This document shows positions 8,894 through 17,157 of a stretch of 64,000 bases of DNA, in pieces. Source of the stretch: Paenibacillus glucanolyticus NBRC 15330 (GTDB lineage Bacteria; Bacillota; Bacilli; Paenibacillales; Paenibacillaceae); NCBI RefSeq assembly GCF_004000885.1, contig NZ_BIMC01000013.1, positions 62,001-126,000 of the forward strand, read 5' to 3'. A program made the translations under genes and the position numbers. The notes below the pieces were generated by a model that was not told where the DNA came from, ran no database searches, and saw only the letters and a list, made by a program, of their open reading frames with translations. Position 1 is the stretch's first letter; the number at the start of each line of letters is the position of its first letter.

Positions 8894-9384
8894 AAGACGG
8901 CGAATGACGCATGGTCAATTTCACCGATAAAAGGAAAAACGGACTATACAAGCCAAATTCAGTCCGTTTCTTCTGCTATCCCCGTTCAAGTTCAAGCTGC
9001 TGTTCAACAGCTGAAGGACGGTCATTTCGCCGAGATCGATGTTGATGAACTCGATCAACGGAACCTCATTTGTTGTCATATTGGACTTGAGCATGAGCTT
9101 GGATTCCAGTCGACCGTGACTTGCCCTGGGCCTGTGTGTGGAGAAGAAGTTCTCATATACCGGTGTTCAGGTTGTACTCCATGCTCGCGGATTGTAACGT
9201 CCGATCGACCAGCCTTCAGTTTCCTTGAACGTCGAGGGTCCATATCGGTGGACGGCAGCACCGTTACCGGAGAGCTAATCGTAGTGTTCACAGCTGGCCC
9301 AATCCCCAATCAGCGCATTATTGAAACTCTCTTCTTCTCTGCCTGTCCTAAGCGTGAAAAGGGCTGTTTCCGAACGAATAAATT
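8894..9384 (+). pseudogene. Cys-rich protein gene lacking a start
   Basis: An open frame begins right after a TAG at 8891 and has no ATG before about residue 70. It reads AIPVQVQAAVQQLKDGHFAE, then a Cys-rich part (LICCHIG, TCPGPVCGEEVLIYRCSGC, PCSR), then RRGSISVDGSTVTGELIVVF and IETLFFSACPKREKGC. The composition is strongly coding, perhaps a secreted or metal-binding protein, but the 5' end is gone. A GTG at 9116 is a possible internal start without a good ribosome site. The 3' end runs into the terminator of the convergent gene. Confidence 0.45.
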
Positions 9385-9422
9385 AAAAATAAAAAAAGGA
9401 GCAAATGTCAACGCATTGCTCC
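9383..9422 (-). terminator. Terminator of the Ntn-hydrolase gene
   Basis: On the minus strand GGAGCAA and TTGCTCC form the stem and a run of seven Ts follows. Confidence 0.75.
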
Positions 9423-9429
9423 CTCTCAT

Positions 9430-10332
9430 CTATTTTCTATCGTTGTCCTTGTTAATTAAAGGACTTTTGTCCCGCTCTTCAATCTTTCCCGGATCAAAGA
9501 TTTCTTCTTGGTTTAACATGTGTGGTGGGAATTTTTCATCTGTCATGTGTACCGGTGTAATTTTTGACGTAGAATTATCCTTGAGGAAGACGTTCCCAGT
9601 ATCGTCTTTTCCAAATGTGTAAGACCATTTAGTCAGTGGTTTATTTTCTCCAACGGTAAATTCTTCAACTGTTCTTCCTTCTACCCTTAATGCTGATCCG
9701 ACTATAAAAGAAACATTCATCACAGAAGAAATACCTTCAATTTGGTAAACAGTTGGTCCAAGTTCTTTCAGTCTACCAATTATTTCACGCTCAACCACAT
9801 CAGTGGCAGTTCGAACGTTATAACCCTTATCCAGTGCATTCTTAAATATCTTCGATAACGGAGTCAACGTTTCCTTAAACTTTGACTGGTTCGTAATTAT
9901 AACTCCGCTTCCTATTACTTCATTTTCAAAACATAAGTCCGGAACAAGATTATAAACACGCTTTGTTCCATCTGATAATGCATCGATACGGAACATTTTA
10001 TTTGTCCCACTAGCAACATCTAAATAAACTCCTATAATGGCCGATTGAACATTATGTGGCTGTCGATCAAAAAAATCAATAATAGACTGATACAACACTC
10101 CATGAGGATCATCAACGTTTTGAAGCGTAATCTGATTTATTTTGGGCTCAAGTATGTTTTTTAAATTGCCTAGGGTGAAAACCGCCCCAGCCATATAAAG
10201 AGCTAGACTGTTATCTACAAAGACAAACTTCTGAGCAATATCAAACTGTTCACCAGTATTCGTTTTTGTTAAACGAAAATCACCAATTACACAGCCATAA
10301 TTCCCGACCTTAACACCTGCAATTAGAGTCAT
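9430..10332 (-). CDS. Proteasome/HslV-like Ntn hydrolase
   Basis: Three hundred residues. The start is MTLIAGVKVGNYGCVIGDFR: removing Met would expose Thr as residue 1, followed by the I-A-G-V strand, and Asp at position 17 of the mature chain (GDFRLT) and Lys near 34 (AQKFVFV) match the Thr1/Asp17/Lys33 set of proteasome beta subunits and HslV. A MAG motif follows at the usual place. The chain is longer than HslV (about 175), with an extra C-terminal part from about 215 that is hydrophilic and ends in a charged tail. There is no HslU-type ATPase nearby, so it may act alone on peptides or use a host unfoldase. AAGGGG precedes the ATG by 10 nt. Alternative: an inactive structural relative. Confidence 0.65.
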   Translation of the reverse strand: MTLIAGVKVGNYGCVIGDFRLTKTNTGEQFDIAQKFVFVDNSLALYMAGAVFTLGNLKNILEPKINQITLQNVDDPHGVLYQSIIDFFDRQPHNVQSAIIGVYLDVASGTNKMFRIDALSDGTKRVYNLVPDLCFENEVIGSGVIITNQSKFKETLTPLSKIFKNALDKGYNVRTATDVVEREIIGRLKELGPTVYQIEGISSVMNVSFIVGSALRVEGRTVEEFTVGENKPLTKWSYTFGKDDTGNVFLKDNSTSKITPVHMTDEKFPPHMLNQEEIFDPGKIEERDKSPLINKDNDRK

Positions 10333-10464
10333 GACTCTTTTACCCCTTTATATTTTTTGAAATGATTTTACATGAAGTGCTTACTCAGGCGGCTAATCTG
10401 TCTGAATTCCATCCAATTCCTTATAAACTCTACGCCATTCTTTTTTCAGTCAATCAGGAGGCAA

Positions 10465-10637
10465 ACCAATTAGTTGCGCTATGGATTCAAGAGAACATCA
10501 TTCATGTCTTTTTCGATTTTCTCAAATTACCTTATGTCAGTTAAGGTCATACCCATCATGTAGGCTACTTCCTTCTGTGTGTACTTCTGTACCCTTCTTG
10601 CTTTAACGATCTGTTCATGTAAGTATCTTTTAGCCAT
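10465..10637 (-). pseudogene. Frameshifted XRE-family HTH protein
   Basis: AAGGAGTG precedes ATG with MAKRYLHEQIVKARRVQKYT followed by QKEVAYMMGMTLTDIR, then TAA. Continuing in shifted frames gives FEKIEKDMND and LESIAQLIGLPPD, so one small Cro/C1-type protein has suffered at least one frameshift. It sits just upstream (in transcription) of the Ntn-hydrolase gene, which it may once have regulated. Confidence 0.5.
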
Positions 10638-10671
10638 CACTAATGCTCACTCCTTTGTTTAGCTGACGGGT

Positions 10672-11007
10672 TTACTCACATGCTACACCATCCCCATCAC
10701 GATCTAATGCGTATCTGTAGCCAGCTTCGTTTTTATATAAAGGAGCAACATTCGCAACCCTTGCTTCAGAGCAGTTGTTGTAATAAACATGATCAGAGTC
10801 TTTCTGGTTATTTATCCCCGCAGCCATTATAAACAGCCAAGGTATTAAAGCAGAAATTCCCCATAAATATGTCCTTGTTTTAAACTTTGAAACTCTCTTC
10901 ATGTCTTCTGCATTAAGCCACTTAAACCCACTAATTATGAACATTAACATATTCAGAGTTATTATAGCTGATATCGCATACTCAAGAACAGAAAGTTCTT
11001 CGTTCAA
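10672..11007 (-). CDS. Excalibur-domain membrane protein
   Basis: One hundred and eleven residues from a TTG start with AGGAGG 8 nt upstream. Two membrane helices (about 8-28 and 45-65) are followed by an extracytoplasmic Excalibur calcium-binding domain: YYNNCSEARVANVAPLYKNE and the signature end ALDRDGDGVACE (DxDxDGxxCE). In Bacillus the domain occurs on secreted nucleases and surface proteins. Calcium binding is inferred from the intact DxDxDG motif. Alone here, its partner is unknown. Confidence 0.82.
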   Translation of the reverse strand: MNEELSVLEYAISAIITLNMLMFIISGFKWLNAEDMKRVSKFKTRTYLWGISALIPWLFIMAAGINNQKDSDHVYYNNCSEARVANVAPLYKNEAGYRYALDRDGDGVACE

Positions 11008-11059
11008 GTATAGAGCCTCCTAAAAATATTGATTTTCAAAACGCCCTCATTATTAACGG

Positions 11060-11145
11060 AAGCAAACGTTCTTACCTAGAGGTTAATTATGTTGAAAATG
11101 TTAAATGGAAATGGGTTGTATAGAGTTCAAGATTTATTATGACTG
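11060..11145 (+). pseudogene. Possible remnant of a LexA-controlled YolD-type gene
   Basis: AAACGTTC at about 11065 is followed by CTAGAGG and ATG (11089) with MLKMLNGNGLYRVQDLL then TGA. The layout repeats that of the intact cassette at 19.8 kb (AAACGTTC, TAGAGG, start), and KMLNGNGLY resembles KLLDGNGLW of the intact YolD-like protein. Weak evidence; could be chance. Confidence 0.25.
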
Positions 11146-11236
11146 ATCGTGAGGCGACCGATCTTGGACTCACTTGGTTGGATGGTGGGTTGTTTTAGAT
11201 GACAGGCACGACGTAAGGAATACTCAAATTCAAGGT

Positions 11237-11266
11237 GTGCCCGCTTCCCATAGGGAAAACGGGCAC
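11237..11266 (-). terminator. Terminator-like hairpin after GTPase gene
   Basis: GTGCCCG and CGGGCAC form a GC-rich stem 13 bp beyond the stop of the GTPase gene; the U-run is poor. Confidence 0.5.
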
Positions 11267-11278
11267 GCTGATTAATCA

Positions 11279-13372
11279 TTAATCATAATAATACATTCGG
11301 TCCAGTAGATTATCTAATTCTTTCTTCAGATACTTCCGCATTTCTACGCGCCAATATTCACGGTTGCTGAATTTCGAATGAAACAGTTGAATATTTTCAT
11401 GGAAACCTTTATCCCACGAATTAAAATAATATTTGCTCTCCATCTCCGTACGAAACGCATCGTAACTCAGCGCTATAGCGATCCTAGAGATAATTTGAGA
11501 TTTTTGCTGAATGTAAATCTCCACAAGCCGTTCCGGCGCTTCGTTTATAGCCTTTTTTCCGGTCTCAGTCTGTTTCAAGTTTTCAAAGGAGATGTCAAAA
11601 TGCATGCTCCAATCTTGAAAAAATGCGATTATCCACTTTTGAAGCATGTTCCGGATGTGCAACCTAAAATCAGCATACACGTTAGCCTGGGTTACATGCC
11701 CTACCCCGATTCGGTGTTTAAAGAGGAAAGTTTGTACCGACCTACCATGGTACACCTTATTAGGATCTGCATATTTCAAGTATTGCGTCAATCCTTCCTT
11801 CTCATTGAGATCAACCATATGTTTGGAGAATTCATCCAGTACGTGGACCATATATCCGTCCATGTTACTCTCCATGGCAGGATGAAGCGGGTTTGTTCCT
11901 TGTAACCACATTCGGCCGGCCAAAGGGGGCATATATGCATCATATACTTCACGGGAGAGGCTCAAGAGAGTCTCAAAAAGTCTCTCCTTCCCCATGTTTT
12001 TCTCGGCAAAGAAATCCGTCAAGCTATTGAGAGTGTGCAAATCAAGAGACACGAAATCAATCAGATCTGAACTGCCGAGTTCCTGTGAGAGTTCATCCTC
12101 TTCCCGCTTCAGCTCATCCAGATATGCTTGATACGCAGCCTGGGCGTAGGAATCCGTACTCTCTCCCTTCATGAAATTCGTGTCCCCGATTGCTATCATC
12201 CGGTCTTTCTTCATCTTCTCATACAATACAAGGTCAGATCGAGTACGTAAGATCTTTTTCGGCATGTTCTCAAGAGTTTTCTTATTCGAAGCCAGGAGCT
12301 CCTTACAAATATCGTAGATGGTTGGACGCTCATCTGCACCACATAGAAACAAAAAGGCATCAAAACGTTGAGTCAACACATGGTTCAAGGCATTTTCAAT
12401 ATCGTCTTTTTCCTCTCCAATTTGAGTGAGTCCAGGCGTATCCAAAATGTTAATCTTCAGAAGTTTTCCGGGATACTTAGATTCTGGATACACGCGTTTA
12501 AAAGCTTCATGGAAATCATCTGAAGGCGCAACCGCGTAAGCGAGCTCCTCTACAACCAAAGAATAAGGACTAGAAGGATCGTATGTTTGTTTAATCAGAT
12601 TCTCAACCTGATCAGCATTTACAAAACTATCTAACACAATGTGATCCTCATCCAGCAACTGCTGGTTACAGATTTCAAGGATATCGGTTTTTATGGATGC
12701 ATATAATTGTTCAAACCATTGGTAGAGCAATTTAATACCCGCCTCGCACCGTATATCTAGCCGTTCGTTGATGACTTTATCATAAAAGTCGCGCTTCTTT
12801 GGTTTGGGATGAAGCGACTTCCCTTCCTTTTCGCGTTCCCTGACTTCTTCACGAAGCCCATCCGTGACCATTAAATACAGATTCTGAAGCTTTTCCCGAA
12901 GGGAATTAAGAGTCGGAAATCCGGTTACTATGTCTGTATTTTTCATTTGAACGTAACTGTAATAATGATACGCCCTGTTTTTCGGATCTAGGATGTTTCT
13001 AAGGACTGTTTCATCCACTTCAGTATCCTCAAGGTCATCTCGGTAGGAATAAATGAATTCGATAAGCGTCTCGGTCAACTCGGCCTTAATAGGCAGAGGA
13101 TCGAATGGTTTCGTCTTTATACGAATCAACACCTTATCTTGCATCAGTTTCCCATTCAGCATGAGTTTGGTGTTGATTAAGCTCGTTTGTTTGATGCCCA
13201 CATTCCGTGCCAGTAGTCTGTTACTTGAATTCGGCAATACAGCAGTCAGAGTGGACGACTTCCCAGATCCGGATGGACCGGTGGCCACAATGGTTGGCGC
13301 AGCGTCTTGGTTACGAAAAAAGCCGCGTAGGTTCGTAACGGAGTCCAGATTAATGTGCTTTGGGTGGATCAT
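11279..13372 (-). CDS. Large P-loop GTPase/ATPase, dynamin-like in layout
   Basis: Six hundred and ninety-seven residues with a Walker A/G1 motif near the N-terminus (ATGPSGSGKSS, GPSGSGKS at 32-39) and a G3-type motif INILDTPGL around residue 310. The 270-residue insertion between them is mostly helical. After G3 comes DAFLFLCGADE and a possible G4 (ILRTRSD), followed by about 300 helical residues to the end. This layout recalls dynamin-like or other large GTPases that act as mechano-enzymes, but G4 is not canonical and I cannot assign a family. AGGAGG precedes the ATG. It is a single-gene unit with a hairpin upstream and another after it. Large solitary GTPases of this kind are often found in mobile regions; a defence role is speculation. 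Confidence 0.6.
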   Translation of the reverse strand: MIHPKHINLDSVTNLRGFFRNQDAAPTIVATGPSGSGKSSTLTAVLPNSSNRLLARNVGIKQTSLINTKLMLNGKLMQDKVLIRIKTKPFDPLPIKAELTETLIEFIYSYRDDLEDTEVDETVLRNILDPKNRAYHYYSYVQMKNTDIVTGFPTLNSLREKLQNLYLMVTDGLREEVREREKEGKSLHPKPKKRDFYDKVINERLDIRCEAGIKLLYQWFEQLYASIKTDILEICNQQLLDEDHIVLDSFVNADQVENLIKQTYDPSSPYSLVVEELAYAVAPSDDFHEAFKRVYPESKYPGKLLKINILDTPGLTQIGEEKDDIENALNHVLTQRFDAFLFLCGADERPTIYDICKELLASNKKTLENMPKKILRTRSDLVLYEKMKKDRMIAIGDTNFMKGESTDSYAQAAYQAYLDELKREEDELSQELGSSDLIDFVSLDLHTLNSLTDFFAEKNMGKERLFETLLSLSREVYDAYMPPLAGRMWLQGTNPLHPAMESNMDGYMVHVLDEFSKHMVDLNEKEGLTQYLKYADPNKVYHGRSVQTFLFKHRIGVGHVTQANVYADFRLHIRNMLQKWIIAFFQDWSMHFDISFENLKQTETGKKAINEAPERLVEIYIQQKSQIISRIAIALSYDAFRTEMESKYYFNSWDKGFHENIQLFHSKFSNREYWRVEMRKYLKKELDNLLDRMYYYD

Positions 13373-13911
13373 ATCTTCATCCTCCTAAAATGATGTGATG
13401 ATCCCAAAATCGCATTGCTGATCCTACACACGGCATAATCATAAGAAGTAGAAAAAAGAGGCATGGTCAAGATAGACCATGCCTCTTTTGTAAGAGAACC
13501 CGGGCCATCAAAGTCTGTACGAAGCAGACTTACAGAACGAGATTCGCGTTTTCGAGGTTCGCGATGTTCTGGTGCAGTGCATGATGCGCTTTGAAATTAC
13601 TTCCATCATACTAAGACTAACCAGGGTTTACCAGGAGTGATTACAGCCAAAAACTGAAAGAAATTAAGTAATAGTGCTCCGAATTCTTGATCTATCTTAA
13701 TATTACTTACTACTACGCACTTTTTCACAGGTTTTTAGGACTCCAAGCGAAAATTTTCTATTGAAATCTTTTCATATGCAGCTTCCACTGCTTGTCTTTC
13801 TGAATAAAAATTAATAATAATTGAAAAAATATGTAAAATAATTACTTTTGAAATTTAAATTGGAATGATATCTTTATTAAGAAATCATTCCCATTTTAAG
13901 GAGCTGGTCGT
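13373..13911. other. Gene-poor region with hairpin and small remnants
   Basis: A strong hairpin at 13457-13490 (AGAGGCATGGTC / GACCATGCCTCT, T-run on both sides) could end transcription from either direction. On the minus strand two start-less coding scraps are visible: SNFKAHHALHQNIANLENAN near 13535-13610, and SERQAVEAAYEKISIENFRL near 13740-13815. They point to genes lost from this place. The rest is AT-rich and holds the promoter of the gene at 13912. Confidence 0.45.
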
Positions 13912-14241
13912 GTGATTAGGAAAAATCTTGTGCTCAAATGTTTGTTAGTCTCAACGATTCTTCTGGCATCTATGAGTGGTATTGCGAGTGCCTCGGATAG
14001 CATTTCTACCACTGGACTATCCATCAATCCAAACTCTGTTGCTGCAGCAGCAGTTGAAAAAAAGTATGTAACTGGTGTTACGAGAAAATTTGCCAAAGAT
14101 GCAACTATCCCTGCAACTACCTTACATGAATTTTATGATTCAAGAGGTAAATGGGCTGGAGTGCTGACTAGGTATGATATTACGGAGTCAGGTGACTTCT
14201 ATATTGCTTATTATCAAGGGTATGTATACTTAGAAAACTGA
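13912..14241 (+). CDS. Small secreted protein
   Basis: One hundred and nine residues from a GTG with AAGGAG 6 nt upstream. Signal peptide MIRKNLVLKCLLVSTILLAS ends near ASA. The mature part holds AAAAVEKKYVTGVTRKFAKD and a beta-rich end (WAGVLTRYDITESGDFYIAY). The terminator at 14251 closes a single-gene unit. Could be a secreted bacteriocin-like or surface protein; no family recognised. Confidence 0.7.
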   Translation: MIRKNLVLKCLLVSTILLASMSGIASASDSISTTGLSINPNSVAAAAVEKKYVTGVTRKFAKDATIPATTLHEFYDSRGKWAGVLTRYDITESGDFYIAYYQGYVYLEN

Positions 14242-14250
14242 GTAACTTGA

Positions 14251-14284
14251 TGAGCCGTTATTTGTACTTAACGGCTCATTTTTA
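14251..14284 (+). terminator. Rho-independent terminator
   Basis: TGAGCCGTTA and TAACGGCTCA form a perfect 10-bp stem followed by TTTTTA. Confidence 0.8.
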
Positions 14285-14436
14285 TCTCTCACACTCTTAA
14301 GAAATTATGGCATTGAACTTCTCTGCGAGAGTCCAGCGTATTCCGTGAAAATAAAATACGATAATGAAAATAGTGAACCTACCGCGAATACGACAGCACT
14401 TATAATTTCAAAGTGACTGATAAAGTCTTCATTTCA

Positions 14437-14676
14437 TCATCCAACAACTTGGTATTCAATGAGTTTCTTTTTATTTAGAATCCATGCATAGTTTTCACAA
14501 TCACTCTCTTCCCTTTCTAAATCCTCTTCGCTTATATGGGGTCTAAGCTGCTCCGAGTAATCTTCAAACGTACCAGGATCATCCCCCATTTCTTTACACC
14601 AAGGAAGATGATCGCTCTCCCATAACATACGGATATGTTCATCTATTGATCGCTTTTTCTTTTTCGAACTATTCAT
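14437..14676 (-). CDS. Small acidic protein, last gene of the array
   Basis: Seventy-nine residues beginning MNSSKKKKRSIDEHIRMLWE, then very acidic (DLEREESDCEN). Trp-containing helical protein. It follows the 33-residue frame at 14695 by 18 bp, with the recurrent TGAATA motif and AGAGAGTG in the gap. Function unknown. Confidence 0.55.
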   Translation of the reverse strand: MNSSKKKKRSIDEHIRMLWESDHLPWCKEMGDDPGTFEDYSEQLRPHISEEDLEREESDCENYAWILNKKKLIEYQVVG

Positions 14677-14694
14677 CCTAATACACTCTCTTAT

Positions 14695-14796
14695 TCATTT
14701 TGTTTCATCGCATCTACATCCGTACAGTTGCTTATAATCTTCGACAATACATTTTTTCTTCTTCGCGGCGATATTCTTTAGCCTGTCTATCTTCAT
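14695..14796 (-). CDS. Very small basic protein
   Basis: A 33-codon frame, MKIDRLKNIAAKKKKCIVED then YKQLYGCRCDETK; an in-frame ATG four codons earlier is possible. Its TGA stop is part of the TGAATA motif before the next gene. No clear ribosome site, so translation would depend on the upstream frame. Low certainty. Confidence 0.3.
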   Translation of the reverse strand: MKIDRLKNIAAKKKKCIVEDYKQLYGCRCDETK

Positions 14797-14825
14797 AATT
14801 ACTATCATGTTTCTAAGTAACGAAA

Positions 14826-14966
14826 TCAAAAGTTGTTCCCGTTATATTCCTGGATATTATGATGTAAGTGCAAACGGCCATCCATTTTAAATAGGTCGTA
14901 GCATACCTGCCCTAACAGAATTGAATAACCATTATATTTTTCTTCAATCTCACTTAATATATGTGT
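14826..14966 (-). pseudogene. Coding remnant fused in frame after a stop
   Basis: Directly after the TAA of the next gene, the same frame reads THILSEIEEKYNGYSILLGQ and VCYDLFKMDGRLHLHHNIQ before TGA at 14826. No start codon is present (an ATA occupies a plausible start position), so this is probably a gene that lost its start. Confidence 0.35.
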
Positions 14967-15143
14967 TTATTGGCCCTTTCTAGGTTTAATATCAATCCAG
15001 CTAAATAATAGGCACACTACAATTACAAAGGGCAGCAGCCACCAATCGCTCATTTCTTTTTTCAGCATCAGGCTCTTAATCAGCCAACCTGAGACAACGC
15101 TGCCTGAAATTACGATTAATTCATGCCATTGGATTTTTTTCAT
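14967..15143 (-). CDS. Small two-TM protein
   Basis: Fifty-eight residues beginning MKKIQWHELIVISGSVVSGW, with hydrophobic helices at about 8-25 and 33-50. GAGAGGTGAAG lies upstream of the ATG. The TGAATA motif at 15168-15173 overlaps the stop of the preceding gene. Function unknown. Confidence 0.55.
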   Translation of the reverse strand: MKKIQWHELIVISGSVVSGWLIKSLMLKKEMSDWWLLPFVIVVCLLFSWIDIKPRKGQ

Positions 15144-15170
15144 CCATCTTCACCTCTCACAACCCCGTAT

Positions 15171-15539
15171 TCATTGAAGTACATCGACATCTTCTACCAG
15201 GAGCAAAGGAAAAGTATAATCCGTAATCTGGGAGTTTAGGAATGATTGAGCAGCGTCCACATGAGTGGGGTCAATCTCTAAATACCAACGAACATGATAG
15301 GCAGTTTCATTATCATTCCAAGGAAACCGTCTATAGATATCCTGGATACGTACCGGTGGGTTTAAGACCGTCATAAGCTCCTCTCGTAACTGCCCGTAGG
15401 TAACTTTTTTTAAATCATTTTTTAGGGCGCACTCGTAACCTTTGTTTTTTAGAAAATCCATTAATGATTTAATGATTTCTTTCGGCATCTCTTTATTTTT
15501 AGTGAATTGTGTATATTCCAGCAATTCATATCTCCTCAT
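15171..15539 (-). CDS. Hypothetical protein
   Basis: One hundred and twenty-two residues from the ATG of MRRYELLEYTQFTKNKEMPK, chosen because GAAAGGAAC lies about 7 nt upstream; a GTG eight codons earlier has no site. Soluble alpha/beta protein with a QSFLNSQITDYTFPLLLVED end. Stop TGA is the first half of a TGAATA motif. Function unknown. Confidence 0.6.
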   Translation of the reverse strand: MRRYELLEYTQFTKNKEMPKEIIKSLMDFLKNKGYECALKNDLKKVTYGQLREELMTVLNPPVRIQDIYRRFPWNDNETAYHVRWYLEIDPTHVDAAQSFLNSQITDYTFPLLLVEDVDVLQ

Positions 15540-15569
15540 AGAAACGTTCCTTTCTATGAACACTTTTAT

Positions 15570-15800
15570 TCATTGAAGATTATTAGCTAAGTCATCATCT
15601 AATGCTTCATTTTCCGATTTACAGCTACAGCAAAGGTACCCGTATAGAGTCGTTTTCTTGCTGTCTTGGATCACATTATTTTTACAGCATTCATCCAATC
15701 GACTTCCGCACTCAAAACATAATTCGGCCTTATTTTCAGAACGATTATCCAGTGTTCTATCGATTCCAATTATAAGTTTCGGGTCAACTTTAATGGGCAT
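15570..15800 (-). CDS. Small Cys-rich, probably zinc-binding protein
   Basis: Seventy-six residues with CFECGSRLDECC and CCSCKS, spaced like a zinc ribbon or knuckle pair (Cys at about 28, 31, 37-38, 57-58, 60). GGGGAGG precedes the ATG by 8 nt. Could bind nucleic acid or be a regulator. Follows the TGAATA motif at 15828. Confidence 0.6.
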   Translation of the reverse strand: MPIKVDPKLIIGIDRTLDNRSENKAELCFECGSRLDECCKNNVIQDSKKTTLYGYLCCSCKSENEALDDDLANNLQ

Positions 15801-15856
15801 TAGCTTGTCCTCCCCTTCACAACCACGTATTCAATATGTTTCCTACTAATCAAGAC

Positions 15857-16090
15857 CTACCCATCTTGACGCAAAAGCCTTCTGAGGATTTTTTCTTCGA
15901 TCTCTTCGCCCTCATCCCAGATCCGTTCACGCTCTGCTAGTATTCCCTTCTTAAACAAATGAAGTAGTTCATCGTTGGGTCTAACATGATCTACTTGAGT
16001 GACGGTACCACTAAACTTAACCGTATAACAGTCAGTACCATCGGTCGATTTTGAATGTTCTACATTAGCGGGAGTTTGAATATTTTCCAT
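15857..16090 (-). CDS. Hypothetical protein
   Basis: Seventy-seven residues beginning MENIQTPANVEHSKSTDGTD with an acidic helical C-terminus (ERERIWDEGEEIEEKILRRL). TGAATA at 16109-16114 lies 19 nt before the ATG; the GGACGGTG that follows it may serve as ribosome site. Function unknown. Confidence 0.5.
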   Translation of the reverse strand: MENIQTPANVEHSKSTDGTDCYTVKFSGTVTQVDHVRPNDELLHLFKKGILAERERIWDEGEEIEEKILRRLLRQDG

Positions 16091-16111
16091 TAATCAAATA
16101 CACCGTCCTAT

Positions 16112-16237
16112 TCATTTTGTATCTTTTGATAGCCAATCAGTCACAGCTTGCATACCTTGGCAAAATAAATAGAACGATATTACAAACAAACCAAACGCTA
16201 AAGGAGCCGCAATAAATAACTTCCACACACTTACCAT
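16112..16237 (-). CDS. Very small membrane protein
   Basis: Forty-one residues: MVSVWKLFIAAPLAFGLFVI and SFYLFCQGMQAVTDWLSKDTK, one membrane helix. GGAAGTG from the TGAATA motif at 16252 sits 10-15 nt before the ATG. Its TGA stop is again part of the next TGAATA motif. Function unknown. Confidence 0.45.
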   Translation of the reverse strand: MVSVWKLFIAAPLAFGLFVISFYLFCQGMQAVTDWLSKDTK

Positions 16238-16265
16238 TTATGAGCACTTCCTATTCATTATGTTG

Positions 16266-16472
16266 CTAAAGAAATAATGAACCTACGCCCCAAGTTATCC
16301 CTCCAAGTGGTAAGTAAGTAAGCAAACAACAAACAATGGATGTGGTACACAAGCGATGTGCTCTTACGAGTTGGCCTACTTCTTTATATCCTTTTGATGT
16401 TATATAACCCATTGATCCAAAAAAAAGTAGAACAACAGCCCCTAACACTTGCGCCTCTTTAATCAATTCCAT
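16266..16472 (-). CDS. Small two-TM protein
   Basis: Sixty-eight residues with helices at about 8-28 and 42-62 (VLGAVVLLFFGSMGYITSKG; TTSIVCCLLTYLPLGGITWG). AGGAGG is 9 nt before the ATG. Function unknown; similar in build to phage holin-like or toxin peptides, but that is only a resemblance. Confidence 0.55.
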   Translation of the reverse strand: MELIKEAQVLGAVVLLFFGSMGYITSKGYKEVGQLVRAHRLCTTSIVCCLLTYLPLGGITWGVGSLFL

Positions 16473-16539
16473 ATAAGTTGCGCCTCCTATACATAATTAG
16501 TTCCTCTATTTATGTATACTCCCTTATTCAATATGTGGT

Positions 16540-16797
16540 TTAATGGTAGACCGGCTTTCCGATTCGAAGTCTCTGTTCAATCCGATTGTGCCGAGCTATA
16601 ATTATAAATTGGAATAGAACACCTGCTACCGTGTTGCCCACCAACAAGGTTATAGCAGCCGTTCTACTACCGTTCATATCTGGAATTACTATTCCTTTGG
16701 TTGCCATCATAATAAGCAACGCAAACATTATTTGAAAGAATTTGTAGTGATACGTAGATAAGAATTTGAGGACTCTTAATTCAGTTTGCTTCTCCAA
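16540..16797 (-). CDS. Small two-TM protein, TTG start
   Basis: Eighty-five residues from a TTG with GGGGGTGAG 6 nt upstream. Two membrane helices (about 17-36 and 46-66) and a basic C-terminus (IARHNRIEQRLRIGKPVYH). Function unknown. Confidence 0.55.
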   Translation of the reverse strand: MEKQTELRVLKFLSTYHYKFFQIMFALLIMMATKGIVIPDMNGSRTAAITLLVGNTVAGVLFQFIIIARHNRIEQRLRIGKPVYH

Positions 16798-16829
16798 AAA
16801 GACTCACCCCCAAGTTCACTGTATAATCT

Positions 16830-16877
16830 TTAATAGGTATTATCGCCTACCTTTTTCTTGCGTTGACGTTTTCTCAT
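16830..16877 (-). CDS. Tiny basic peptide frame
   Basis: Fifteen codons, MRKRQRKKKVGDNTY, preceded by an excellent ribosome site (GGAGGG, 5 nt spacing). Either a real micro-protein, a leader peptide for the gene at 16797, or the start of a truncated gene. Confidence 0.35.
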   Translation of the reverse strand: MRKRQRKKKVGDNTY

Positions 16878-16899
16878 GTTTCCCTCCATAGCGGATGAA

Positions 16900-17157
16900 T
16901 TACAAATCGTTACTTTTATTTTCTTTTATTGATATTCTCTTATTTCCTTCAATTGATTTCATAGCAGCCAATTTACATTTAGCAACAGCTTCCTCAACTG
17001 TCTCCCCGATTGCGTGTATATCTTGCTTAAAAGAGCTCCAATTGGGGCCATCAATATTGACCCAAGCATCATACCGATTTACATATTGTTCGCCACGATC
17101 CTCAACATAGATTTGTTCTCCGTCTAATGTCTCTGTGCACGGAATCATTACTGCCAT
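16900..17157 (-). CDS. Hypothetical protein
   Basis: Eighty-five residues beginning MAVMIPCTETLDGEQIYVED, GGAAGAGTG before the ATG. The middle (GPNWSSFKQDIHAIGETVEE, AVAKCKLAAMKSI) looks like an HicB- or DUF1902-like partner fold: short beta strands followed by an AVA-type helix. Could be an antitoxin without its toxin; uncertain. Confidence 0.5.
   Translation of the reverse strand: MAVMIPCTETLDGEQIYVEDRGEQYVNRYDAWVNIDGPNWSSFKQDIHAIGETVEEAVAKCKLAAMKSIEGNKRISIKENKSNDL

Noticed and set aside
9076..9309. Minus-strand frame rich in Pro, Ser and Thr
   Set aside because: Antisense shadow of the Cys-rich coding region; low-complexity composition and no ribosome site.
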